From positions 1-64,000 of the forward strand of contig WHVD01000180.1 of NCBI GenBank assembly GCA_015178975.1: DNA of 64,000 bases. The letters run 5' to 3'. The notes under the pieces were generated by a model, which saw only the letters and a program-made list of their open reading frames with translations, searched no databases and was not told the origin of the DNA. The stretch comes from Hysterangium stoloniferum. Its lineage: Eukaryota; Basidiomycota; Agaricomycetes; Hysterangiales; Hysterangiaceae. The position numbers and the translations under genes were made by a program. Shown one piece after another: positions 33,857-44,784 of the stretch. Every line of letters starts with the position of its first letter. Within the stretch, counting starts at the first letter, position 1.

Positions 33857-35263
33857 TTACTCCTTCTCACTACTTTGTGGGAGCAAACAGACTCCTGTAC
33901 TTTCGTGACTTGGACTGGAAAAGTCGAGTCTGTGTACCTGGTACCATGACTAACTCCATCTTAAAGTTGGTACATGATAACCCTTTTGAGGGAGCACACG
34001 CCGGAGGTCAGCGGTTGTTCAAGCCAATGAAAGACCGGTTCTTTTGGCCAAAAATGCTGCAAGATTGCATGTCGTACGTGTGTACCTGCAACATCTGCCA
34101 AAAGACCAAGGTCGATTGCACTGCTCGTCAAGGAGCCCTCAGACCTGCCGACATACCTTTTAGGCCTTTTGAAGTAGTTTCTATGGACTTGATCGCTGGA
34201 CTACCCGACTCAGGAAAGGATGTGTATTCCCCAGTCTTTGTCGCCATTGATAAATTGACTCGTTTTGCTATTTCAATACCTACTTTCTCGAACCTTACAG
34301 CAGAAGGATTTGCACAAATATTTGTCAAACAGGTAGCCCCTTTGGACTGCCCTCTTGAATAATCTGTGATCAGGACAAGAGATGGACCTGCAGGTTCTGG
34401 CAGAAAGTCTGTAAGATTTATGGTACCACCCTTGCGGTATCTTCAGCTCACCATCCCCAGACGGATGGACAAATGGAGAATATGAATGTGACCATAGAAC
34501 AGATGCTTCGAGCCTATTGTACTTCCGCTAGGGAGAGCTGGTCCCAATGGATTGAGGTGGTTGTCCACACGTACAACTCAACTGTTCACAGTTCCACAAA
34601 CTACACTCCGGTCTTCCTATTAATGGGATACCTTCCGAGAGGAATGTCTCGAGTTCTAGGAGGTGACGAACCCCTAGTCCCTAGAGAACTATCAGACAGC
34701 CCTATGGCCGACCAATGGATTCTCAAACTGGAAAATCATCGACAGATGGTGTGGGATTCAATTGCTTGAGCCCAAGAAATTCAAGCACGAGCGTATAACA
34801 AGAAGCAAAGACCTGTAGAAGACATCTCTGAGGGAGACCTCGTATTGGTGAACCCTCACTCCCTCGAACTGGTGGAAGTCAAGGGAACTGGGAAGAAACT
34901 AATACAAAGACGGATTGGACCGTTCGAGGTCCTGGAGAAACTGAACCCTCAAGTATTTAGGCTTAAGATTCCCCCAGAGTATCCAATGCATCCAGTCATT
35001 AACTGGGACCATCTACGGAAATACCAACCCTCTCCTCCTAACCTCAGTCCAAGACCCCAACTCGAGAACCTAAGAGAGTTGAAACCAGATCATGAAGAAT
35101 ATGAGGTCAAAGCTATTGTTGGACATCAAAAACAGTGAAACCGTCTGCTATTTAGGGTGCACTGGAAAGGTTATGGACCTGAAGAGGATTCGTGGTTAAA
35201 CAGTGCTAATCTCAGAAATGCTCTGGCACTTCTGAGGGCATACAAGGCGCTGTTCAAAATCTA

Positions 35264-35610
35264 ATGGAATATATGCAATCGAGGAGCCATCTATTCTATC
35301 TTTTATTCCATTTCTTTCATAACTTCCTTTCAGAAACATCTCAGTCGTTCAGTGAGCCATTTCATGGGGTTTTTATTCTCTTTCATTTTTTCTCTCCTTC
35401 CAATCAGTGGGGACAATCATTCATTGGTGGCGGACACATTTACCCAAAACCCAGCCACAATTAATGAATCTCGTTTAATGTCCAGCCAAGCGGAGTTTCA
35501 ATTCAATATATATAAAAAAAGTACACATAAATTCGCATAAATTTTCTTTATCTTTCATACCACATCCTTCACCTATCTGCAGTTCTTCCCCCACTTCCAA
35601 CTCCACTACC
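35264..35610. other. Spacer between pol and ORF3 of Gypsy-B
   Basis: AT-rich, pyrimidine-rich spacer (many TTTC/TTCTC tracts) with no gene. It could hold a splice acceptor or promoter for the downstream ORF3 block; no direct evidence. Confidence 0.4.
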
Positions 35611-37539
35611 TTGCCGCGCTACGATCTCCCATTCCAACAAAACAAGCAAGTCCTCCCTAAGTTCAAAAAGGTCCTGCGGGCCCCAGTAGCTAGTACGTCC
35701 ACGACTGGCAGGGCATTCATTACCCACATGTCTCATACAGACAATGTCGAGAGCAGTGGGGGTATCCTAGGACCAACTCCCCTGCCGACCTTTCCCTTTG
35801 GTGCTGAGCTGGGGGGAGACAGCAGTACTGACTGGAGTAAGCTGTTAGGGCACTCCTTCAGACCGTCATCAGAGGAAGTCACTGCTACGATGCGGCGGCA
35901 GGAAACATTTATAGAAGAACATAACGTGAGGTGGCTCACCTGCAAAAGAGAAAGACGCACTGAGTATAGGAGTCGGCAGGAGGCAAGGGGAGCAAGAGAG
36001 GGAGTCCCCTCCAAGCGACAGCAGTGTGAGGACCGAGTACGATTCAGAGACAGAACCTCCACGCTGATCCTTTCTCCCCCAGGAGAGAAATGGGCCAAAT
36101 TCGCAGAGACAGATGATAGTGAGGGTGGGACACCTTGCATTAGAATGATGGGAACCAAGAGCTGGAAGGAAAAGGAGGGCACCATCTTCTATGACTGGGA
36201 ATTGCTTTGGCATATTAAGCTGTGATGGATAACCCTTACTCGAGGGGACGGTCAAGCACTGCCCCAACGAGAAAAAGGATATCATAGGGGACCAATCAAT
36301 TTTTCCTCAGATGAGGAAGAGGAGGAAGACGAGGATAGGAATGATGCATATAGCGTTCGATATCTGGGAGAGGATTGTCATGAAGGGTTCCTCCTCCCCT
36401 CAAAAGTTCGCTTCGTGACCAGTGACCCCAATCAGTGATAAATGCGGAAACTGTCATCCAAAGTATGGAGGGGTCATCACCCTAGTCAACCGTCACAGGA
36501 ACGCGAACCTTCCCCGACTCCAGTCCCACGCCCTTCACCAACTTCGAGGCCCCCTCCCATCCTCCACCCAGCACACACTCCCTCGGCCCCGATTCTAGCG
36601 CCTCATCTACCCCCTTCCCCCAAGGCTACACTGGTACCTACCCCACTTCCACCATCACTGGCTATCCCTCCCGACTCTCCATATTCATATTGCGTGTCCC
36701 TAGGTAGTCCTATCCACAACCATCCACAGGAGCAAATGGACGTCGACTTGGACCCTCCTACACCGGACGTCATCGTTCCCCCGACGAGTGGAAAGGCACA
36801 GGAGATACAGAAGGCTACCACCCCTCTCCCAGAGCAATCCCCTATTCCCATCCCTGACAACTCACTTCCCCCAACCGAGCCCATCTGCACCACTTTCTGG
36901 ACACAAGTAGCTGTCAACTACCCTTCTGAACAGTTTCCCGTTGGAAGGGTGCTATCGCAGCTGGTGCCAGTACTCCAGCAACTGCTCCTTCAAGGGAGCC
37001 TTAAGGGTTGTCGCAGTCTTGCTCCGTCATCTGAGATTATGGAGGACTTCTATCTCTCCTTCGAGGATCCTGTGGAGGGGGAGAACTTTGCGTGAGCAGC
37101 TTGGGAGATTAAACTCTCTATGTTCCAGCACATCATAGTGGAACCACACCATCTGCCCCCAGACTCAGCAAGTGTTCTCTCTATTGCTGGCCTTGTAGAT
37201 TTACTTGAGGCCCTCGCCCTGACACCTCCCACAGAGACCACTATGCAGCCACATGTTCCTGCCCCGCTACCCGCATCTTCGTCTCCCCTTCCTAATGCTC
37301 CTCTTCTCACGTGGATTTCCGCTCCACCAGTTAGTGTCCGTGCTGTCATTCGCTGCAGAGAGAAGGCCTACAGACGCTGGGCCAACTCCTTGCATAGGGA
37401 CTCTAGTAATTTAGCTCAGGCGAGAATAGCCGAATCCTTCAGAGTGAAAAGGGAATGGTGGGGAAACTTCATTTTGGACCTTGGGAGATCCTCACAGGAA
37501 GCTTGGGGTGTCCCAAATGCTCTTCGGCACCTTGTATAG
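35611..37539 (+). pseudogene. Extra ORF block (ORF3) between pol and 3' LTR of Gypsy-B
   Basis: Open in a single frame for 643 codons except for TGA at 36223, TGA-TAA at 36436-36441 and TGA at 37093, ending with TAG. The first part (35611-36441) is basic and charged with an acidic run (SSDEEEEEDEDRND). The second part (from an ATG at 36442) starts Pro/Ser-rich (PTPVPRPSPTSRPPPILHP) and ends in a helical, Trp-containing region (VIRCREKAYRRWANSLHRD). There is no signal peptide or membrane helix, so it is not envelope-like. I recognise no family. Its position in the element suggests an accessory protein, or a second Gag-like or captured host gene. Confidence 0.6.
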
Positions 37540-37749
37540 CACATCCCTTCGAACTGGGGGGCACTGTGAAGGGTATGCATATATCATGATCAGGCTGTTA
37601 AATATTAGACATATTATAGTACATTATTATCTAGTATTGTTTCCTTTCTTTAATTCCTTATACTTTTCGAGTGTACCTTTATTTCTTAGTTCAAAGCTTT
37701 GTGTATACCTGTGGGTGCACTCAGCGCCAGAAGACAAGACACTTTTTAC

Positions 37750-39400
37750 TGTTAAGTACCGTGTCAGGAACTTATTCCAGAACTATCGGAAAGTCACCGG
37801 AAAGTTGGGAACTGTCAGATAGGGTCAGGATGTTGGCTTCAGATTATGTGCTATGCCTCTACGCAAACACTCAAAGTCCTTAATTTCAGAGATGAGACTT
37901 ACAATGGAAGATACAGATATTCTGTTAAGTTCCCGAACAAAGCTCCAGGGATAGTCCCACAGAGGTTTCCGGTAACTATTCCGAACACACACTTGCTTCC
38001 GGGAATTTTCCCATGGAGTGCTGGGTAATAGGTCCCGGGAAAGCTCCAGGGATATTAGTACAAGGAACGGTGATATCAGAATAATTACCAGAAAGTGTGG
38101 TGATATGACTGAGATGGACTTGGCTTCAGCTTATAGGCTACGCCCTCATACACTCATTCGGGTGTCCATATTTCGAGCTGACAGAATGCATACAGGAAGA
38201 TATAGATTCCGGAGTTCCTGTGGGAGTTCCGGGAATCGAGTGTGCAGACAGACAAGAGGACTAGAGACTGTTCAAGGATCAAACTTGTTCGGGGGAAAAC
38301 TAGTTTGAGATTGAAACTGGATTCTAAGTACATGAATATAGCAGACTTATATAGACTGTGAAATGTAATAATACCACCGGTATTAATGAGAGGCAGAACT
38401 ATTAAACATAAAATGAAACAAGTAAATACTAAACTGGGAATTAGGGACGGAATGGAATGGGAGCGGAGAACGAATCATGACAGATCATTTAACCATAACT
38501 GGAGCAGGGCTCAGTTAAAGGGGTTCCGGAAGTCCGGTCAGAGTCCGGTGACTTGGTGCACAAGATAGTGTCGGGTATAGACAGGTTTGATGTGCAGGAG
38601 GTCCGGTGGGTTTTCCGATGACTGGTGTGTGAGATGCAGAGACAGATTATAACAGGAGCGGAATTCTATGCTCTGTTAGAGGGGTTCCGGGAGTCCGGTC
38701 GGAGTCTGGTGACTGGTACATAAGACACAGAGTGTTGGGTGTATATAGAGTGGAGTCCGGAGTCCGGTGGAGTCTGAGGACTGGTGTATGAGACATAAAG
38801 GGTTAGGTGCAGACAGGTGGGGTGCATACAGAGAGTCAGGCATAAACCAGCTGACGTGTGGGATCCTGCAGGAACTCCGGTTGTAACTATACAATATAGA
38901 GGGTCAGGAGCATGTAGGACAGGGTCCGGGGGCCCAGAGGCTGGCAGGTTTTCCAGTTCCTGACAATTCACTATGATCAATATCTGGGGGCCCGGAGGCC
39001 AGAGGGTTTTCTGGTTCCTGACATATTCAGAGTTCCGAAGAGTTCCAAATATTGAGCGTACAGAAAGATGGAAGAAGGAATAAGAAACTAAGTCGATATC
39101 AGATCTAAGGTAAAGTACAAATTTGTGGAAACTAATATAAGTCTTCTTGTTATTGTACTACAAACTGAGACCATAATAAGATGGAAACAGAAGTATTCTT
39201 AAAATGGAAATACAATAAGACATATCGGGGAGACAATATTCCGAAATGGGAATATAATAGACAAACGAGTGAATACTTGTCAACGGACAAATTACCAAAT
39301 GCGGAACAAGGGAAGAATGCAGAAGATATGGTAAATATGATGTTCCATAGTTGGAGATCAGGAGTCAGATATTGAAACATCTGGGAATGGGTTGTAACAG
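37750..39400 (+). repeat. LTR-J inserted in the 3' LTR of Gypsy-B, split by LTR-C1
   Basis: Starts TGTTAAGTACCGTG, ends GGGTTGTAACA(G), with TTTAC at 37745-37749 and 39401-39405. Its own sequence occupies 37750-37922 and 39029-39400 (about 550 bp); the middle is LTR-C1. It carries a degraded copy of the shared motif at 37828-37860. Confidence 0.8.
37923..39023 (+). repeat. Solo LTR-C1 nested in LTR-J, TSD TATTC
   Basis: 1101 bp, starting TGTTAAGTTCCCG and ending TTCCTGACA, flanked by TATTC (37918-37922 and 39024-39028). Close relative of 42509-43594. The distal half is rich in repeated GTCCGGTG/GAGTCCGG-like blocks, and the shared motif is at 38116-38147. Confidence 0.9.
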
Positions 39401-39771
39401 TTTACCCAGCAGACACCACCTCATAATGACCCAGACATCAAATAGCAAGAGGTGTCAAGGGTAACATCTCAGCTACCTATAAAGGTAGTGTTTTCTCGCA
39501 TACTAATAGTCTTTGGACTTGAACCGTGAAGGTCGAGTCCCACTCTCAAGTCTTTGTGCTCGTCGACACTGTAGTCGACTCGTGCTGCTATCTCTCTACC
39601 CTAGATATTCAGTCTGTCGCTGATTATCTCTCTCACTTCTAGCTACAAGTTGTACCGTAAAGGTCAACTCTTCTATTCTCTTGTTCTAGTCATCACGAGC
39701 AACTGTACAGTTGCTCTTGTGACGTGTAGTACGTCTCTCTACTAGTACTATCAGTCTAGTAACCTACTGTA

Positions 39772-40043
39772 TATTTTACATGGAAATAACCACATTACAA
39801 CTTTTAAAAAACAAAGTATTAATAAAAGTATTAGTAGGCATCTGTAAAAGGAAGAAAATTATATACAATGGAATTTGTTAAATAACTATAGGTTGTATAA
39901 GATGTAATATGGAGAACTATTTCTGATGGTTGTTTTTTGACAATATAATTGTTTCAGATTAGATATCACTATTTAAAGATGGAGTTTTGTAAAAATAAGA
40001 CTTTTATTAGTAAATATTTGAGATTATAGTAATTATAAACACC
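39772..40043 (+). repeat. Fragment of a second Tc1-II-type element
   Basis: Matches, inverted, parts of 48540-48746 and 50202-50275 of Tc1-II (the 5' non-coding part next to the transposase). There is no TIR end here. It joins the truncated Gypsy-B 3' LTR to the truncated Gypsy-C gag, so it probably marks a deletion or recombination joint. Confidence 0.75.
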
Positions 40044-42445
40044 CACAGGTTCTAATCCCAGCAAACTTTCCATCTTCCTCATGCATTGTCATTTTAATTT
40101 CCAAGATTGATCCACTGCATTCTCCACAGACTCCCAAAAAGTCAATTATGCACTTTCATATCTCTCAGAATCTCCATTGAAATGGTTCAAACCGGCTTTT
40201 AGCAGACTTTCCAAGGAAGAGCCATTCTGGCTAGAAGATTGAGGAGCTAGAAACAAACTTCAGCCCGTATGACCCAACTGGAGAAGCCAAGAACAGCCTT
40301 ACCAATCTTCATATGAAGGACAGCCAGCACATCACAGACTATAGTGTCCAATTCAATGATATTGCAGCTCATTGTCAGTGGGGCAATCCACTCTCCACCA
40401 CCAATTCTATGTTGGTTTGCCATCCCACCTTAAGGATGAAGTCTCAAAAGGAGAAGATGGCAAACCAAAAACACTGTCCCGTATGTGCCTCAAGGCTCAA
40501 AATGTGCATGTTATTGGGAACGTCATGTGGAAGTTTCCCATGAGACCTCCATGGACAAGGTCAACAAGTCCACAGCCAAAAAACCCAACAACAACACCCC
40601 ATCTACCAGCAACCAAAACTCCATACACTCTGATCAGAAGAACGGTAAAAAGTCTTCCAATAACAACAATAACAACAAAGGTCAGCAGTCTGGCAAGCTT
40701 GGACCCAATGGCAAACTTACCCCACAGGAAAGGCAGCAGCACATGGATAACAGCCTTTGTCTCTTGTGCAGTGTAAGATATGTTGTGCTGTGAGTGCAAA
40801 ATATCTAAAGTGAAAAGATCTGGAAAATCTGATGATATTCTAGAGAACTTGAGAGACTTTATATACAGTAAACTCGAGTGACACAACTTTTAAAGAACAA
40901 AGCACATGTTGAAGACAATGAAAAAAAGAACAATGGAGGTGGAATATTCTAGCGGAATATGACAATATAACCTTCGCACAATGATATAGAACAAAGGAAA
41001 TATAGAGACAATGGGAAAGGAACATGTGGCTACTAACCGCTCAACACAATAGAATGCGTGATGTCACGCATATTAATGACAAGATCACCGTGTAGGGAGT
41101 ACCACTCCCTTACAGCAGATGTAATGTATTTAGGGGTTTCTCTAAGATAGCTCAATATATGCTATAGTGTTACAGAGCTTCAACAATAAAATAAGCAAAG
41201 GTCCAGTAATTTAAATACTGATAGATTAATGAGCTGCACTATTAAGCTTAAACAACTCAAATCAATGCTTATTTGTATTATTGAAATATTCAAAAGAACA
41301 ATATGTATGTAACTCTTTTAGCAAATAAACAACTATTCCTTGAGAATAGGGGCTGGAAGCTGAATATATGTGCAGTAACTTGGCAGAGACTTGATATAAA
41401 GCTTCGGTGTCTTGTATGCTTATTTGTAACTATTAAAACAAGGTGTTAAATAATTTATTAACAGAGAAAATGATTTGTATTGGATTTCTTGTGTGCTTGT
41501 ACTTGATTAATTCACTAACTTAGGTATGAACCTTGAATAATCTAGTATTGGCAGGGATTCCAGTAAGGATACTTATTTTAGGATTACTATGCATTTAGTA
41601 AGCCTAAGGGTAGCTGTAAGGCTGGGGGAAACTTAGATGATTAGCTAAGTTCAAGAGTTGCTGACAAAGATTCAAGATTCTGCAAGTGTAGGTGCTTGCA
41701 GTTAGTATATCAGACTAAGGCTATTATTGTCCTTAGGATGATGAGATAAGCTTCTGAGCTGTGCAGTAAAATATGTATGATAAGATTATTTATTGTGGAT
41801 TTCTGGCCCTCCTTATATACATTTTGATAACTAATTATTTAACTATTTAATTATTTTATGATATCATAACTGAGTCAGTGATGATATCATGTTTAACTAT
41901 TTATTACCCTTTTTCTATCATATGACTCCCATGTCTGAGACAAAGATTCCACTCTAAGCCTGAACTTGAAGGTTCAGAGGCCAAGATCTGGGTCGGAATC
42001 AAATGCCAATGACTCAAAGTTGACTTAAGTAATAAGTCACGTGACTCCAAAAATGTGCACATAGGAGCAAGCAATGTGCTGAGAAGCAATAACTAAGTAA
42101 ATAAAATATAAATAATTAGTTAAAAATTATAATTAATTAATTAAGATATAATAGCATTATATGAGCTCATATATGCTATTATTATGTGAAGTTAAAAGGA
42201 ACTAGGCCTTATATTTCACAATAAAAATATAAAAATACAATAAATTCAAGAAAATATTAAATAATTCAAAGAAAATTAAGAGAACCTTATGAGATAATGC
42301 TGATACCTCATAGCAGAAAACCTGGTCATTGAGTTCCAGAATGTCCGTTGGTGAAAGCAAACTCTGCAAAAGGTCATACAGCCAAGACTTCCTCCATAGA
42401 ATCCGCATCAAAGGACAAACTGGCTTCTAATCCAAAAAAAGAGTA
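40044..42445 (+). pseudogene. Gag of Gypsy-C (split by LTR-D at the zinc knuckle)
   Basis: The 5' part is gag core related to Gypsy-A (WFKPAFSRLSKEEPFWL, ITDYSVQFNDIAAHCQWG, LPSHLKDEVSKGEDGKPKT) with frame changes. The zinc knuckle starts LCLLC at about 40757-40771 and its second half (PGH...ECP) resumes at 42317 after LTR-D. The C-terminus SKDKLASNPKKE stops at a TAA (42443-42445). The first ~110 codons are absent. Confidence 0.82.
40772..42312 (+). repeat. Solo LTR-D copy 2 (about 1.54 kb), TSD GCAG
   Basis: Starts TGTAAGATATGTTG and ends CTGATACCTCATA, inserted in the gag zinc knuckle with GCAG on both sides (40768-40771, 42313-42316). Its right part (41692-42312) is the uninterrupted partner of 6420-9527 and shows the empty sites of Tc1-I and LTR-C2. 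Very AT-rich, long for an LTR. Confidence 0.82.
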
Positions 42446-42508
42446 AGCAACCCCACAGACTTGGCATGGGTTGGGGGTTGCGTTACCTCTCTGCACATTT
42501 ATGAGTTT

Positions 42509-43594
42509 TGTTAAGGTTTGTGAATTCCGAGGAAGTCCCTCAGAGGTTTCTCCAGTAACTATATTCCGAACACACACTTTCCAGGTAATAGTTCCATGGA
42601 ATCCCCGGGTAATAGGTCTGGGGAGTTTCCAGGAATATTAGTAGTACAAGACATTGTGTCAGAATAATTACCAGAGAATGGGTACAGCTGAGATGGACTT
42701 GGCTTCAGCTTATGGGCTGTGCCCTCATACACTCATTTGGGCATCCATATTTCAAACTGACAGAATGCATGCAAGGAGATGTATATTCCAGAGTTCCTGT
42801 GGGAGTTCTGGGAATCGAGCATGCAGACAGACAAGAGGACTAGAGACTGGATCAGGATGAGGGAAACTTATTCGAGGGAAAACTTGTTCAAGGGAAAACT
42901 TGTTCAAGGGTCAAACTTGTTCGAGATTGAAACTGGATTGTAAGTACATGAATATAGCAGACTTATATAGACTGTGAAATGTAATAATACCAAATCTGGT
43001 ATTAATGAGAGGCAGAACTATTAAACATAAAACGAAACAAGTAAATACTAACTGGGAATTAGGGACAGAATGAAATGGGAGCAGGGTCTGAAACATGACA
43101 GGTCATTAGACTATAATGGGAGCGGGGCTCAGTTAGAGGGCTCCGGAAGTCCGGTCGGAGTCCAGTGACTTGGTGCACAAGATAGTGTCGGGTATAGACA
43201 GGTTTGATGTTCAGGAGGTCCGGCGGAGTCCAGTGGGTTTTCTGATGACTAGTGTGTGAGACGCAGAGACAGATCATAACAGGAGCCGGGTTCTATGCTC
43301 TGTTAGAGGGGTTCTGGGAGTCAGGTCAGAGTCCAGTGACTGGTCCGTGAGACACAGAGTGTTGGGTGGGTGTATATAGAGTGGAGTCCAGAGTCTGGTG
43401 GAGTCCGAGGACTGGTGTATGAGACAGAGGGTTAGGTGCAGACAGGTGGGGTGTGTACAGAGAGTCAGGCATAAACAAGTTGACATGCGGGCTCTGGCAA
43501 AAACTCCAGTTGTAACTATACAATATAGAGGGTCAGGAGCATGTAGGATGGGGTTCAGGGGCCTGGAGGCTGGTGGGTTTTCCGGTTCCTGACA
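42509..43594 (+). repeat. Solo LTR-C1 in Gypsy-C, TSD AGTTT
   Basis: 1086 bp, starting TGTTAAGGTTTGTG and ending GGTTCCTGACA, flanked by AGTTT (42504-42508, 43595-43599), between gag and protease. Shared motif at 42695-42726. It has a four-fold run of TTGTTC(A/G)AGGG-like repeats near 42880-42925. Confidence 0.9.
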
Positions 43595-43599
43595 AGTTT

Positions 43600-44378
43600 A
43601 CTCATCTCAACACATCCACTCTTTTGAACTCTGACTCATTTTTTATTAAACTTATGTCTAATATGATCCTGAAATTTGTTTTTTCAGCACTTATAGATTC
43701 TGGCTTGAGTCATTGTTTTTTAGATACAAAATTCATGCAAAAAAATCTGTTGTCAACTTATCTGATAAATCTGGTTGGACTCTGACTTTTCAATGACACA
43801 AGTAATTCAGTTATCACCCAAGCTTGTGACCTACATATGTATCTATCCCATTCCCATGTGGAACATCTCAGTTGGTCACTTTCTATGTGACCCAGTTAGA
43901 CTCAAGTTGCTCAGTTGTCCTAGGACATAACTGGCTTACCCAATACAATCTGTTGATTGACTGGGTATCAAGCAGTTTAACTTTCCAGACATCCACAGTG
44001 CCTGAGACAACTGTACCTGACATAGCCTCCACAGCACCCATGCCCTTCCTAGCACCTGCAGCCTTAGTGGCCCCTGTGATCCTTACAGTATCCATGGCTT
44101 CCCCAGAACCCATGGTACCTCTGTCTATTTCTCTCATTAATGCTGCAGCATTTATTAGGGCTACAAAAATGGATGGATCCCAGGCATTCACTATCAATTT
44201 GAAAATTGATGAAGCCACCAGATGTTTTTCAACTCTGGCATCTGAGCAATCTGCTGACCTAGAAGGTGTCCCTGAGAAATACCATGATTTTGCAAATGTT
44301 TTTAGTAAGTGTAAAGCTGACTGGCTTCCACCCCACAGAGATTATGACTTAAAAATTGACCTCGAAGAAGGCACCCAG
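43600..44378 (+). pseudogene. Aspartic protease of Gypsy-C
   Basis: The active-site segment ALIDSGLSHCFLDT is recognisable and VVLGHNWLTQYN matches Gypsy-A. A TGA near 43786 replaces the Arg of the Gypsy-A sequence (RLFDGTSN against *LFNDTSN), compatible with CGA to TGA. The end continues into the RT N-terminus (DLEGVPEKYHDFANVFSK) up to the LTR-F insertion at 44378. Confidence 0.8.
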
Positions 44379-44779
44379 TGTGAGGAGTATGCTTTTACCA
44401 TTTCTTTATGGTAAAACACTCCTTTTATTTTATTTATATTTTACACATTTTATTCATATTTTTTCTATTCTTTATATTCTTTGAATATCGCACCATTTCA
44501 TTAGTTCGAAGTTTTGTATATACTTGTGGGTGCACTCAGCACCAAATGAAACTCAGACACACTTTTACCCAAGCACCACCACTCATAAGACATAAACTAG
44601 GTCTACTACGAGTGGTGATCAGGGTAACGTGTCAGCTACCACATGGTAGCAATATCTGAACTATCTAACACTTCAGGCCTCGAACTATAGCAGTCAAGGC
44701 CTCCACTCGAATCATCCTTTCTCCCATTCTACTCATTTCTTTGTATATAGAACGGTCAGAACTTCTACCACTCTTCACA
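44379..44779 (+). repeat. Solo LTR-F in Gypsy-C pol, TSD CCCAG
   Basis: 401 bp, starting TGTGAGGAGTATGC and ending CCACTCTTCACA, flanked by CCCAG (44374-44378, 44780-44784). The terminal hairpin reads TTTTACCAT...ATGGTAAAA here, against TTTTACCACA...TGTGGTAAAA in the other three copies, so the stem is kept by paired changes. Confidence 0.92.
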
Positions 44780-44784
44780 CCCAG

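Larger units (their letters stand above)
30287..35263 (+). pseudogene. Reverse transcriptase, RNase H, integrase and chromodomain of Gypsy-B
   Basis: RT motifs are CPWGAPAFVVYRNGKPQVVI, VIDYRKLNHLT, SSFDALAGFTQLEM, MPFGLRNGPSTFQRVM and CLVYIDDIVIFSKNW; just before the last motif a TGA (31249-31251) interrupts the frame. RNase H (LYMDTLDLALGCCLQQ, LITDHAALQWA) is split by LTR-F (32008-32481) and the integrase N-terminus by LTR-K (33071-33856). The integrase shows the zinc domain (CTCNICQKTK), VSMDLIAGLP (D), ICDQDKRW (D) and HHPQTDGQMENMN (E). The chromodomain LLFRVHWKGYGPEEDSWL follows a TGA at 35136, and the ORF ends with TAA at 35261-35263. Frame changes lie near 30260, 31700 and 34330. Confidence 0.88.
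25549..39771 (+). mobile_element. Ty3/Gypsy chromovirus 'Gypsy-B' with extra downstream ORF
   Basis: The order is 5' LTR, gag, protease, RT, RNase H, integrase, chromodomain, a long ORF3 block, then a 3' LTR that is cut short at about 39771. It carries five later LTR insertions: LTR-G in the 5' LTR, LTR-F in RNase H, LTR-K in the integrase, and LTR-J with LTR-C1 inside it in the 3' LTR. There are about five frame changes and about 14 in-frame TGA codons, so it is inactive as read. It is not closely related to Gypsy-A and Gypsy-C. Confidence 0.9.
37565..39771 (+). repeat. 3' LTR of Gypsy-B, interrupted and truncated
   Basis: It starts TGTGAAGGGTATGC after a G-rich polypurine-like tract (GGGGGGCAC, about 37556-37564). 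It follows the 5' LTR to 37749, resumes at 39401 after LTR-J, and stops at about 39771, some 90 bp short of the expected end, where Tc1-II-like sequence begins. It lacks the LTR-G insertion, so LTR-G came after Gypsy-B integrated. Confidence 0.87.

Noticed and set aside
28113..36225. Alternative genetic code (TGA = Trp) for Gypsy-B as a firm claim
   Set aside because: Many of the positions are equally compatible with Arg (CGA), frame changes show the copy is decaying, and the IDO gene nearby ends with TGA as a stop. Kept only as a testable alternative.
35611..37539. Envelope gene (errantivirus-like) in Gypsy-B
   Set aside because: No signal peptide, no hydrophobic fusion-like or membrane-spanning segment, and no Cys pattern; composition is Pro-rich and charged.
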